This document shows, in pieces, positions 23,257 through 32,763 of a stretch of DNA of 64,000 nt; within the stretch, counting starts at the first letter, position 1; each line of letters starts with the position of its first letter. This DNA is from Pontibacter deserti (GTDB lineage Bacteria; Bacteroidota; Bacteroidia; Cytophagales; Hymenobacteraceae): the NCBI RefSeq assembly GCF_023630255.1, contig NZ_JALPRS010000002.1, forward strand, positions 1-64,000, read 5' to 3'. The position numbers were made by a program, and so were the translations under genes. The notes below the pieces were generated by a model. The model saw nothing but the letters and a program-made list of their open reading frames with translations, made no database searches and was not told the origin of the DNA.

Positions 23257-26200
23257 ATGAGAAAAAGATATACCCTTTGGCGCTCCACTTCATTAAAGGT
23301 TGGTGTGGTGTTGCTTATACTTATTCTTAGTGCCTGCGCCCGGCACGACGTATACTTTGGTCCGCAAACAGCTAACTGGGAAACAGCCAAGCCAGCTGAC
23401 TCTAACAAACTGCTTTATACTGTTTTTCTGATAGGGGATGTGGGCGCCCCGGAACTGGAGCGCACCGAGCCATCTATGAAACTGATGCGCCAGCAAATGA
23501 TGGAAGCCGGTGCTCAGAGTGCCACTATCTTTTTAGGGGATAATGTGTATCATAACGGTCTGCCGGAGCCCGGAGCCTACGACCGCGAAGTATCTGAAAA
23601 GCGCCTGAACGCCCAGCTTGATATCTTAAAAGGATACCCCGGCGAAAAGTATATGATACCGGGCAACCACGACTGGAACCACAGCGGCCGTGGTGGCTTG
23701 GAGGCAGTTACACGTGAGCAGCGTTATGTAAACGAATACCTTACGGATGAGAACATTGTAGTTGGCGGAGATTTTTATGTGCCTGGTAACGGCTGCCCGG
23801 GTCCTTATGAAGTAAAGATCAGCGATGACCTGGTACTGATCGCGCTTGACTCGGAATGGTGGCTGCACCCTTTCGATAGACCTTATGGAGAGAACAGCAA
23901 TTGTGGCGCTGCTACCGAAGTAGACTTGCTCATACAACTAGAAGACATCATTGAGAAAAATGCAGGCAGCGATATCATGATCGTGGCGCACCACCCGCTC
24001 AAAAGCCGGGGTGTACATGGCGGTTTCTTTACCCTTAAAGATCATATCTTCCCGTTCACGCTCCTGCGCGAGTGGATATACCTGCCACTGCCTGTTATAG
24101 GTTCTATTTATCCTTTTGCCCGTAAGTATGGCGGTATTTTACAGGATATTCCGCACCCACGTTACCAGGCCTTCATCCAGGGGCTATACAACATCTTCGA
24201 TAAGTATGATAATATTATTTATGCTGCTGGCCATGAGCATGCCCTGGAGTATTTTAAACATAATAATGCCGGGCTTATAGTTAGTGGCTCAGGCTGTAAG
24301 ATACAGGATATAAGAGGGGGTGGCGATGCACATTATGCTGAAAAGGTAAAAGGCTTTGCCAAAGTAATGTACTATGAGAATGGTGAAGTATGGACGGAAT
24401 TCTGGGCACCCGAAGGAGATGGCTCAACTGGCAAGCTCACCTTCAGGACGCCGGTTTATGCCAAAAAGCCGCGAAGAGAACGACCACTTGTGCAGGATGA
24501 AACCAATTATGCCGATAGTACCCTGGTGCTGGCTGCGAACACAACTTATAAGGAAGCCAGTAGTATGCGCCGTAAGCTTTTAGGCGACCATTACCGCGAA
24601 GAGTGGGCTACACCGGTTACGCTGCCTACACTGGATATGAAAAACGTGGAAGGCGGGCTGCGGCCATACCAGAAAGGGGGCGGAAGGCAAACCGTATCTC
24701 TTAAAGTACGCAACCCGGATGCACGCGAATTTACCCTGCGAAGCGTGAACAAAGACCCAACTATGGCCTTGCCGGAATACCTTCGCGAAACGGCAGCCCG
24801 CGACCTGCTGCAGGACCAGATCTCGGCGCAGCACCCGTATGGTGCCTTAGTAGTTCCAAAGCTGGCTGATGCTGCCGGTGTGTACCATACAAATCCGAAG
24901 CTGGTATACATTCCGCAAACGCCGTACCTGCGCCAGTACATGGAGGAGTTCAGTAACATGATGGCATTTCTGGAAGAGGATGCAGATGAGAACCACGAGG
25001 ATGTCGCAAGCCTTGGTAATGCAGAAAACCTGGTAGGTACCGACAAAGTGCTGGAAGAACTACAACAGGATAACGACAATGAAGTAGACCAGCAGGAGTT
25101 TGCACGTGCCCGTTTGTTAGATATGCTTATCGGGGACTGGGACCGCCACGAAGGGCAGTGGCGATGGGCCGAGAAGAAAAAGCAGGGCGAAAGTGGCGAC
25201 ATTTATATACCAGTGCCTGAAGACCGTGATCAGGCTTTCTTTAAAGTAGATGGTGTGTTACCATGGCTGGCTACCCGCAAATGGAGCATCCGGAATGTGC
25301 AGAACTTCGATCATGATTATGGCGATATCATTGGCCTGAATCTGAGCGCCCAGACCGTAGACCGTACTTTCCTGTCCGGTGTTACGCGCCAGGATTGGAT
25401 GAAAATTGCTGAGGATATCAAAAAGAGCATGACAGATGCTGTAATTGAAGAAGCAGTACGGGATTTGCCAGAGAGTATACAACCAATATCTGGCCCTGAG
25501 ATAATTGCCAAGCTTAAATCCAGAAGGGATAAGCTCCCGCAGGCGGCCGAGGAGTACTATACTTTTCTGGCTAAACTGGTGGATGTGGCAGGCAGCGACA
25601 AGCACGAACGCTTTGTGGTAAACAGGATAAATGATGACGAAACCAGCCTTACAGTATACAAAATTACGAAAGAGGGAGAGTTGCGGGACACGTTGTATAA
25701 GCGTACTTTCTATACCAACGAAACAAAGGAGATCAGGCTGTATGGCTTAGGTGGCGAAGACGAATTTATAGTAAATGGTGATGTAAAAGAAGGTGTCGTA
25801 GTGCGTATTATCGGGGGAGATGAGGCTGATAAAATAACGGATAACTCGAACGTAAGCGGCTTTAAACACCATACAGTGGTTTACGATACCAAGGCAGGCA
25901 ACGACTTTATTTTTGGGCCGGAAACCAGAGATGAGACAGCGCCTTATGCAGATGTAAATCTTTATGACCGGAATAACTATAAGCTGCCATACTTTGGTCC
26001 GCGCCTGTCTTTTGAGTATAACGTAGACGATGGTTTATTTATAGGAGCAGGTGTGCTGGCACGTACACATAAATTCCGGAAAACGCCTTATGCTTCTGAA
26101 CACTTGCTGGAAGCTAATTATGCCTTTTTAACAAACTCTTACAACATACATTATACAGGCGATTTCAGGCAGGTTACGGGCAACTGGAACCTGCTGCTGG

Positions 26201-27075
26201 ATGGGAAAATTGAGGGCCCGCAGTACCAGCGTAATTATTATGGCTTAGGTAACGAAACTGAAAAAGACCCTGGCGTGGATGAAGCTTTTTATCGTGTGCG
26301 GTATGAACGGCAGCGGGCTAGTGTAAGGCTTTATAAAGATGCTACCTCATTCTTTAAAATAGGTATCGGCCCCACTTACGAACGTTTTAAGGTAAATACC
26401 CCAACCCAGGAAAATTTTCTGGTAAACGAAGCTGTAGCTGGTAACCTGCAGCCCGGCACTTTCGACGAAGCAACCGGGACATTTAATGCGCAGGAATATG
26501 TAGGTATAGAAGCGTTTGCTAACATGAATGTGATAGGTGGTGGTACAGATCCTAATCCGCGTATAGGTCTGCGCTGGTACAACAACATCCACTATAATCA
26601 TCAACTGGGTAAGTATAACCTTGATTTTACACGGCTCAGCTCAGAGTTCAGGTTTTATCTTACACCAAACTTCCCGTTTCAGCTTACCTGGGCAGGGCGT
26701 GTAGGTGCATCACATAACATTGGAGATTACAGGTTTTACCAAGCCAGCACGCTGGGTGGGACAGATAACCTGCGCGGCTACCGTCGTACGCGCTATGCAG
26801 GTCGCAGTGCCATCTATGCCAATGCCGAAGGCCGCATACAACTCATGAATTTTAACTTATACTTAGCGCCGGGCAGGCTTGGTGTATTGGGCCTTTATGA
26901 TACAGGGCGTGTGTACCACGAAGACGACAGGCGCCAAAGCTTTATAAAAAGCCTGCACAACGGGTATGGAGTGGGCGTTTGGGCAGATTTCCTGAACCGT
27001 ACGGTATTTACTTTAACCCACTCCTGGAGCAAGGAAGATACGCTATGGATGTTGAACTTTGGTTTCCAGTTTTAA
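23257..27075 (+). CDS. large surface lipoprotein: metallophosphoesterase, kinase-like middle region, outer-membrane barrel
   Basis: 1272 residues from ATG 23257 (an in-frame start at 23212 lies before the signal). Lipobox LSAC. The metallophosphoesterase domain (about 45-400) has all ligand motifs: LIGDVGAPE, FLGDNVY, IPGNHDWNHSG, VAHHPL and AAGHEHA. The middle region (about 470-700) has a Gly-rich KGGGRQTVSLKV, then TLRSVNKD, then GDWDRHEGQWRW (Asp629-Arg630-His631), then PEDRDQAF (Asp656, Asp658). This order resembles protein-kinase-like folds with a DRH catalytic loop and a downstream metal-binding Asp. From about residue 895 to the end there are amphipathic strands of a BamA/surface-antigen-type barrel ending WMLNFGFQF. 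The phosphoesterase-barrel architecture is known in Bacteroidota; the kinase reading is an inference. Confidence 0.88.
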   Translation: MRKRYTLWRSTSLKVGVVLLILILSACARHDVYFGPQTANWETAKPADSNKLLYTVFLIGDVGAPELERTEPSMKLMRQQMMEAGAQSATIFLGDNVYHNGLPEPGAYDREVSEKRLNAQLDILKGYPGEKYMIPGNHDWNHSGRGGLEAVTREQRYVNEYLTDENIVVGGDFYVPGNGCPGPYEVKISDDLVLIALDSEWWLHPFDRPYGENSNCGAATEVDLLIQLEDIIEKNAGSDIMIVAHHPLKSRGVHGGFFTLKDHIFPFTLLREWIYLPLPVIGSIYPFARKYGGILQDIPHPRYQAFIQGLYNIFDKYDNIIYAAGHEHALEYFKHNNAGLIVSGSGCKIQDIRGGGDAHYAEKVKGFAKVMYYENGEVWTEFWAPEGDGSTGKLTFRTPVYAKKPRRERPLVQDETNYADSTLVLAANTTYKEASSMRRKLLGDHYREEWATPVTLPTLDMKNVEGGLRPYQKGGGRQTVSLKVRNPDAREFTLRSVNKDPTMALPEYLRETAARDLLQDQISAQHPYGALVVPKLADAAGVYHTNPKLVYIPQTPYLRQYMEEFSNMMAFLEEDADENHEDVASLGNAENLVGTDKVLEELQQDNDNEVDQQEFARARLLDMLIGDWDRHEGQWRWAEKKKQGESGDIYIPVPEDRDQAFFKVDGVLPWLATRKWSIRNVQNFDHDYGDIIGLNLSAQTVDRTFLSGVTRQDWMKIAEDIKKSMTDAVIEEAVRDLPESIQPISGPEIIAKLKSRRDKLPQAAEEYYTFLAKLVDVAGSDKHERFVVNRINDDETSLTVYKITKEGELRDTLYKRTFYTNETKEIRLYGLGGEDEFIVNGDVKEGVVVRIIGGDEADKITDNSNVSGFKHHTVVYDTKAGNDFIFGPETRDETAPYADVNLYDRNNYKLPYFGPRLSFEYNVDDGLFIGAGVLARTHKFRKTPYASEHLLEANYAFLTNSYNIHYTGDFRQVTGNWNLLLDGKIEGPQYQRNYYGLGNETEKDPGVDEAFYRVRYERQRASVRLYKDATSFFKIGIGPTYERFKVNTPTQENFLVNEAVAGNLQPGTFDEATGTFNAQEYVGIEAFANMNVIGGGTDPNPRIGLRWYNNIHYNHQLGKYNLDFTRLSSEFRFYLTPNFPFQLTWAGRVGASHNIGDYRFYQASTLGGTDNLRGYRRTRYAGRSAIYANAEGRIQLMNFNLYLAPGRLGVLGLYDTGRVYHEDDRRQSFIKSLHNGYGVGVWADFLNRTVFTLTHSWSKEDTLWMLNFGFQF

Positions 27076-27161
27076 AATCTATACTTAAATATAGTAATGC
27101 CGTATGTAGTACAACTTGCGGCAATTTCTGCTTCTAAAAGCCGCATTTGTACTATAAAACT

Positions 27162-28193
27162 ATGAAACTTACTACGCTACTTTTAGGAGCGGCTGCTATA
27201 CTTTGTACTATAGTTCAGGCACAGGCTCAGAGTCCCGAAACAGAAATAATGGAAGAGTATGCCAGCCCATCGGTAGTTGGCATGGGTAAAGGCAAAGGTA
27301 TTGTTATCGGGTATGAGCGTTTACCAAGTTTTGATATAAAATCCGATTCTAAACACCCTCGCCTGGAAGATGGCCAAGGGCGTGTGCGCCGGCACAATAA
27401 ATTTGACGTGAAGATTAACGCGCCGGTCTTAAACAGGCCTCAGACAAAAGTTATATTTGGCATAGACTACAAGTTTGAAGAATTTAATTTCGAGGATGTT
27501 ACACCGGCAGCGTATGACCTCTATCAGTATCTGGAGGACAGGAACCTGCAAAGTGTGGGCGCACAGGCAGTATACCTGCATTCCATAGATAGCCGACGCT
27601 TTTACCTGGTCCGGTTAAGAGGGGAGCTGAACGGCGACTTTACAAAAGATGACATCAACTCTGACCTGATAGACTATTTTAAACCTACTATAGATTTAAT
27701 GTATGGCTGGAAAAAATCACCGAATTATGTGATTGGTGTAGGCCTGCAACTTGGCTATACTTTCGGGCGAGAAAGTATATACCCGGCTATAATTTACAAC
27801 CACACCTATAATAATAACTGGGGTGTAGAAGCTATTTTCCCTGCCAATGCCCGTTTGCGCTACAACGTAAATGAGAAAACGCTTCTTTTTGCCGGTTACC
27901 GCTTAGAGGGTGCCAGCTATAACCTTTATGTTGATGAAGGCTCGCTGTCGGAATTTGGAGAAATAGAACTCAGCCGTACAGATGTAAAAGGCCTTCTACG
28001 CCTGGAGCGCGAGATTTACGATTTCCTGTGGTTTGGAGTTGAAGGTGGTTTCAGGCAATATTACCGCAACCGTGTATTTGATGAAGCGGGCTCCCGTAAC
28101 GAAATACTGGATAACGACCTGTTTGGAGCCGGCTTTGTGAAGGTTGAGCTGTTTGTTGTGCCGCCAAGAAGATTAATGGAGAAGAGTAAATAA
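27162..28193 (+). CDS. DUF6268-like outer-membrane beta-barrel protein, paralogue 1
   Basis: 343 residues from ATG 27162, which starts the signal peptide MKLTTLLLGAAAILCTIVQAQAQ. The mature protein alternates amphipathic strands: VIGYERLPSFDIKSDSKHPR, RRHNKFDVKINAPVLNRPQTKVIFG, GVGLQLGYTFGR and LLFAGYRLEGASYNL, ending GFVKVELFVVPPRRL. This fits the Bacteroidota DUF6268 family. It is closely similar along its length to 28753-29808 and lies just after the phosphoesterase-barrel gene. Function unknown, probably an outer-membrane protein. Confidence 0.82.
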   Translation: MKLTTLLLGAAAILCTIVQAQAQSPETEIMEEYASPSVVGMGKGKGIVIGYERLPSFDIKSDSKHPRLEDGQGRVRRHNKFDVKINAPVLNRPQTKVIFGIDYKFEEFNFEDVTPAAYDLYQYLEDRNLQSVGAQAVYLHSIDSRRFYLVRLRGELNGDFTKDDINSDLIDYFKPTIDLMYGWKKSPNYVIGVGLQLGYTFGRESIYPAIIYNHTYNNNWGVEAIFPANARLRYNVNEKTLLFAGYRLEGASYNLYVDEGSLSEFGEIELSRTDVKGLLRLEREIYDFLWFGVEGGFRQYYRNRVFDEAGSRNEILDNDLFGAGFVKVELFVVPPRRLMEKSK

Positions 28194-28752
28194 TATAGAT
28201 TTGTTAGTGACATATGGCTTCAGACTATGTGTATCTGTTATTCCGGGCTTTAATCGAAGTGATCTTATTGGTTTTATAGTTGAGATCTTTACTTGCTTGT
28301 AACTGAGCTATACTTTCATATCCGGTTCTTATCCTGAGAGTTCTGTTTAACTATTATTTTATAGTTAGCCCCGAAACAAGTCCGGAATCTTCGGCTTTGG
28401 TACACACACGACCCAGAAGCCCGGTTTTCCTATTAAGTTCTCTTTAGCTTTTTTACTCCTTTGTTCTAAAGCCTTCGGCACCGGAACCCGCCAAGGCACT
28501 TCACTTACAACTGTTATACTTTTCATCGCAACACCTAATTGCCCGTTCCAACTTACACGGGCAGTCCGTATTAGAGAGACCTCCACTTTTACCAAGCCAA
28601 TATCCTGAGTGGTACAGGCAACCGAAGACGATGAGCTGATGACACTGGGCTTTGGCTTCTTTTTATAAAAACCGTATAACCATACTAAGTATAGGAATAG
28701 AAAAAATCTGCTCCTATAGCTGTTTTTTTGATACCGTATACCCCTATAAGCT
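28194..28752. other. 559-base gap with a degenerate relative of the intergenic repeat
   Basis: No convincing gene; a 76-codon minus-strand frame has atypical composition. Around 28398-28500 the order GGCTTTGGT, CTTT-GTTC, TTCGGCACCGGAACCCGCCAAGGCACT echoes repeat copies A and B (GGCTTTGGTG ... TTCGGTACCGGAACCTCTCGAGGCGCT). The match is partial and could be an old, decayed copy. Confidence 0.35.
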
Positions 28753-29808
28753 ATGAAAAAAATATTTACCAGAACATTGCTGTTTTCTTTTCTCCTGATC
28801 GGGTGGCAGGCAGTTGCCCAGCGACCAGCATACCGTCAGGCTGACACAACAATATATGCCGGCCCAGGGGTGGAGGGCCAGGCCAGACCGCGCGGGGTAG
28901 TAATCAGGTATGAACGCCTCCCCAGTTTCGATATAGAATCTGAGTCTGATGACCCTAGGATAGGAAATGGAGAGGGACATGTCAGGCGCCACAACAAGTT
29001 CTCTGTTTCAGCAGCAGCCCCACTGATTAACAGGCCTCAGACAAAGCTTATTATTGGTTTCGGCTACGAATTAGAGGAATTTAATTTTGAAGACCTCGAC
29101 GACAACTCCTATAGTTTGTACCGATACCTGGAAGATAAGAACATGAAAAGTATAAGCTTGCAGCTAGCCTACCAACACTCCCTGGATGAACGCAAGTTTT
29201 ATATAATCCGTGTAAAAGGCGAACTCAACGGAGATTATACCCGGGACGACATTAACATTTCTGATTACCTGAAAACCACTGTAGATTTAGCTTATGGCTG
29301 GTCCTTATCTCCTTATTATTCTATTGGTATAGGCGTACAATATGGTTATATTTTTGGCAGGCAAAGGATTTATCCGGGCCTCCTGTATAACCGTACCTTC
29401 AACCCGAAATGGGGAATAGAGGCAATTGCTCCTGCTGCAGCCAGAGTGCGCTATAATGCTAACGATAAAACGCTTTTCTATGCGGGATATCGTTTAGAGG
29501 GTAGCAGCTATAACATCTACGCTGACGAAACAGACCTGCAACAGTTTGGTGATATAGAGCTGCGACGTACAGATATAAAAGGTCTGCTGCGCATGGAACG
29601 TGAGATCTATGACTTTCTGTGGTTTGCAGTGGAGGGTGGCTTCCGGCAGTACTACAACCACCGTGTTTTTGAAGATGTGGGTACTTCAGATGATGAATTG
29701 ATTGAAAATGACCTCGCCGGCGCAGGCTTTGTAGAAGTTGAGCTATACCTGGTGGCACCACGCAAATGGTTAGAAAAAGGCCAGGTTAGAAAAGGACCAG
29801 GCAGATAA
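28753..29808 (+). CDS. DUF6268-like outer-membrane beta-barrel protein, paralogue 2
   Basis: 351 residues. Signal peptide MKKIFTRTLLFSFLLIGWQAVAQ. It aligns with the gene at 27162 throughout: VIRYERLPSFDIESESDDPR, RRHNKFSVSAAAPLINRPQTKLIIG, TLFYAGYRLEGSSYNIYADE and EIYDFLWFAVEGGFRQYYNHRVFED. The two genes are evidently a tandem duplication that has diverged, separated by 559 gene-free bases. Ends in a basic tail (RKGPGR). Function unknown; same compartment as its paralogue. Confidence 0.82.
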   Translation: MKKIFTRTLLFSFLLIGWQAVAQRPAYRQADTTIYAGPGVEGQARPRGVVIRYERLPSFDIESESDDPRIGNGEGHVRRHNKFSVSAAAPLINRPQTKLIIGFGYELEEFNFEDLDDNSYSLYRYLEDKNMKSISLQLAYQHSLDERKFYIIRVKGELNGDYTRDDINISDYLKTTVDLAYGWSLSPYYSIGIGVQYGYIFGRQRIYPGLLYNRTFNPKWGIEAIAPAAARVRYNANDKTLFYAGYRLEGSSYNIYADETDLQQFGDIELRRTDIKGLLRMEREIYDFLWFAVEGGFRQYYNHRVFEDVGTSDDELIENDLAGAGFVEVELYLVAPRKWLEKGQVRKGPGR

Positions 29809-29857
29809 CAGCACATGCATAAGATAGTATGAACGTAATCTGAGATCACAAATAGTA

Positions 29858-29902
29858 TAAAGTATAAAAGGCCAGCAATAACAGCTGGCCTTTTATACTT
29901 TA
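29858..29902. terminator. bidirectional terminator with perfect 19-bp stem
   Basis: 29858-29876 pairs with 29884-29902. The stem again contains AAAGTATAAAAGGCC. The last three bases are the ppk1 stop codon. It separates 28753 (+) from ppk1 (-). Confidence 0.82.
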
Positions 29903-31996
29903 TTCCCGTTCCGGCTTCAAGCCTTTGGGCACCAGGCTGCGGAGGTAATCATAGGTAGCATACTGCGCCCGGATATGATCATCTGTAGATTGGGTTACAT
30001 AGGTATTATCTACGGTACGGGACTTGGTGTCGTCGGAGCGTTGCAGGTCTACTATGGTACGAACCTGGTCTATCAAATCCTGTTGAAAAAGCGGGAAAGC
30101 TACTTCTACCCGACGGCTCAAGTTACGCGTCATCCAGTCGGCAGAGGCTATATAATACTTCTCTTCCCCATTGTTATGGAAAATGTAGACCCGGGCATGT
30201 TCCAGGTAACGATCTACTATACTTTGTACTGTAATATTTTCGCTTAAACCCTTTACACCAGGTTGCAGACAACAGATACCACGAATCAACAATTCTATCT
30301 TTACACCTGCCTGGCTTGCTTCATATAGTTTCCTGATCATGCGGTCGTCCTGCAGGGCATTCATCTTTAAGATCATGGAAGCCGGCAACGCTTTCCTGGC
30401 ATTTTTTATTTCTTTATTCACCAGGTCGTTAAAGCGGTCTCGCATGTTAATAGGAGCAACCAGCAAATGCTTGAACTTCTTGTCAGGCTGACGGTCTATA
30501 AAGAAATTAAATACCTGCTCCACATCTTGAGTAAGGCGTTTGTCGCAGGTAAACAGGGCGTGGTCGCAGTAAATTTTGGAGGTGTCTTCGTTGTAGTTAC
30601 CGGTGCTTAGGTAGGCATAGTTTACCAGTTTGCCATTCTCGTTTCTGGTTATTAAGCCAAGCTTAGAATGTACTTTCAGATCAGGTACGCCAAGTATAAC
30701 ATTGGCCCCGGCTTTCTGTAATTTACCCGCCCAAAAGATGTTTGATTCCTCGTCGAAACGTGCTTTGAGCTCTACAACCACTGTTACCAGTTTACCATTT
30801 TTAGCTGCCTTGGTGAGTGCTTTGGCAATGGCAGAGCCATCGGCTACACGGTATAAAGTAGCGCTGATGGCAGTAACGGCAGGGTCTATAGCAGCTTCAT
30901 CAAACAGCTTTACCACATAGTCAAAAGACTGATAAGGGTAATGTACGATGTAATCCTGCTTCTGCATGGCCGCAATCATACTTGGCTCTTTCTCCAGTAG
31001 AGGGTGCACCAGTGTAGGCTGCGGCTTATACTTTAGCTCCGGCAGGTTAAAATCCGGGAATCCGAAAAAGTCTCTGAAGTTGTGATACTTGCTGCCTTCT
31101 ACAAGCTCCTCGTCTGTTATACCGGTATGTGCCATAATGGCGTCCAGCAACGATTGTGTTGTTTCTGGGTCGTATAGCAAGCGGGCAGGAGTGCCTATCT
31201 CACGCTTCTTCAATCCTTTTTTGATCTTCGACATCAGGTTAGCCGACACATCTTCTTCAATATCCAGCTCCGCATCCCTGGATACTTTTACTGCATGTGC
31301 TTCAAACTGGCTATACTCCGGAAACAGTAACGGCAGGCACGCACGAATGGCATCATCAATAAACATAACATACCTGTTGTTTTTTTGAGTAGGCAGTTTA
31401 ATAAAGCGGCCGCCATGTTTTTTAGTTGGTACTTCCAGCATGGCATACTGTTCTGGTAGGACAGCATCTTTTTTAGCGCTGCTCATCTGTACACCTAAAT
31501 ATACTGTCTGGTCTTTCAGGAAGAAGTGTGTTTCCGTGTCATCCATCACCATCGGTAGCAGCAGTGGCTGCAGGTTCTCTTTAAAGTAAGTGGTGATGAA
31601 CTTTTTCTGAGTGGCTGTGAGGTCTTTTTCGGTGATCAGGTGGATGTTTTCCTTTTTAAGATCGGCTAAGATTCCATCGCGAAACACCTCGCCGAACTCC
31701 TGCTGCTGGCGCTTTACTTCCTGCATTACCAGGTTCAGTGTTTCAGCAGGATCTTCGTCCAGCTTTTCAATTGTTTTGCGTTTCAGCTTTATCAGACGCT
31801 TAAGAGTAGCCACACGCACTTTAAAATACTCATCCAGGTTAGATGAGAAGATGGCCATGAACTTAATGCGCTCCAGCAGGGGCACCTGTTTATCGTTGGC
31901 TTCCTGTAATACTCTATAGTTAAAAGCCAGCCAGCTTAATTCCCGGTTTATAAACTCAGGTTCTGCCTGTTGCTTCTTTTTTTTCTCTTTTTCCAT
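29900..31996 (-). CDS. ppk1: polyphosphate kinase 1
   Basis: 698 residues from ATG 31996; an in-frame TTG at 32029 is less likely. N-terminal domain EFINRELSWLAFNYRVLQEA, then the two PLD-like catalytic halves with the phosphorylated His443 in LKVHSKLGL and the second His607 in VYIFHNNGEEKYYIASADWMTRNL, plus VVELKARFDEESNI. The enzyme reversibly transfers the gamma phosphate of ATP to inorganic polyphosphate through a phosphohistidine. It lies 91 bases after sixA on the same strand. Its stop codon forms part of the terminator. Confidence 0.97.
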   Translation of the reverse strand: MEKEKKKKQQAEPEFINRELSWLAFNYRVLQEANDKQVPLLERIKFMAIFSSNLDEYFKVRVATLKRLIKLKRKTIEKLDEDPAETLNLVMQEVKRQQQEFGEVFRDGILADLKKENIHLITEKDLTATQKKFITTYFKENLQPLLLPMVMDDTETHFFLKDQTVYLGVQMSSAKKDAVLPEQYAMLEVPTKKHGGRFIKLPTQKNNRYVMFIDDAIRACLPLLFPEYSQFEAHAVKVSRDAELDIEEDVSANLMSKIKKGLKKREIGTPARLLYDPETTQSLLDAIMAHTGITDEELVEGSKYHNFRDFFGFPDFNLPELKYKPQPTLVHPLLEKEPSMIAAMQKQDYIVHYPYQSFDYVVKLFDEAAIDPAVTAISATLYRVADGSAIAKALTKAAKNGKLVTVVVELKARFDEESNIFWAGKLQKAGANVILGVPDLKVHSKLGLITRNENGKLVNYAYLSTGNYNEDTSKIYCDHALFTCDKRLTQDVEQVFNFFIDRQPDKKFKHLLVAPINMRDRFNDLVNKEIKNARKALPASMILKMNALQDDRMIRKLYEASQAGVKIELLIRGICCLQPGVKGLSENITVQSIVDRYLEHARVYIFHNNGEEKYYIASADWMTRNLSRRVEVAFPLFQQDLIDQVRTIVDLQRSDDTKSRTVDNTYVTQSTDDHIRAQYATYDYLRSLVPKGLKPERE

Positions 31997-32087
31997 CTTT
32001 GTGTAAGTTGTGCTGCATATTGTTGACAAGTAGTTTTACAATAAAACAGGTTGCAGCAATGGGTGAAGTATAAATCAGGCAGGCGCC

Positions 32088-32582
32088 CTACTCGTAGTTC
32101 TTTGGGAAATCGAAGAACAGGAATTCTGCATTGTCCCGGCTGATCTCGTACCAGCTCTCACAATCAAAATTAAGGGCAACTACACCCGCAGTAGGTATAA
32201 TACCCACTACTTCCGACGACAGCATGTTGGCAAATTCAGTAAGAGCATCATTATGACCTATAATCATCATGCTTTCAGCCTCTACAGGTGTTTCCTGCAC
32301 TACCTCCAGCAGTAAGTTCTTATCAGCACCGTAAATACGTTCATCTATCACAATATCATCCGGGTCGTAGCCTAGTTCTTTGCCTATAAGGGTAGCGGTG
32401 GAGATGGCACGTACAGCAGGGCTCGATACGATCAGGCTAGGCAATACGCCTCGCGAAGAAAGCTCCCGGCCCATTAGCGATGCATCATTGCGTCCTCGTT
32501 TGTTCAGGGGCCTGTCGTGGTCGCTTAGTTCTTCAAATTCCCAGCTCGACTTGGCGTGTCTCAGTATATATAATGTCTTCAT
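32088..32582 (-). CDS. sixA: SixA-type phosphohistidine phosphatase (histidine phosphatase superfamily)
   Basis: 164 residues from ATG 32582, chosen because it places MKTLYILRHAK at the N-terminus as in the family; a start five codons upstream exists. Catalytic RHA motif with His9, DHDRPLNKRG, VSSPAVRAISTATL and the second His in MIIGHNDAL. SixA removes phosphate from phosphohistidine. Directly upstream of ppk1 on the same strand, an enzyme with a phosphohistidine intermediate, so a functional link is plausible. Confidence 0.93.
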   Translation of the reverse strand: MKTLYILRHAKSSWEFEELSDHDRPLNKRGRNDASLMGRELSSRGVLPSLIVSSPAVRAISTATLIGKELGYDPDDIVIDERIYGADKNLLLEVVQETPVEAESMMIIGHNDALTEFANMLSSEVVGIIPTAGVVALNFDCESWYEISRDNAEFLFFDFPKNYE

Positions 32583-32696
32583 GGGATCAATAATCAATCA
32601 GGACCAACAGCATATTTGGAAGTTGCTATGGTTCTGTGTCTTTACTGAAAGTGTCTGAAAATAGTTGTGGTAGGTTAAAGGATGTCTAGCTGCAGA

Positions 32697-32728
32697 AGAC
32701 CTTGTAGCGTACGCAGCTCCTACGAGTG
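32697..32728. repeat. left inverted repeat around repeat copy B
   Basis: Reverse complement matches 33311-33342 at 29 of 32 bases. It may be a terminal repeat of a small non-coding element. Confidence 0.65.
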
Positions 32729-32763
32729 TATAAATTCTATAGTTAACTGTAACTGAAACAAGT

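Noticed and set aside
28365-28595. 76-codon minus-strand frame between the DUF6268 genes
   Set aside because: No recognisable domain, lies in a region resembling a decayed non-coding repeat; coding not supported.
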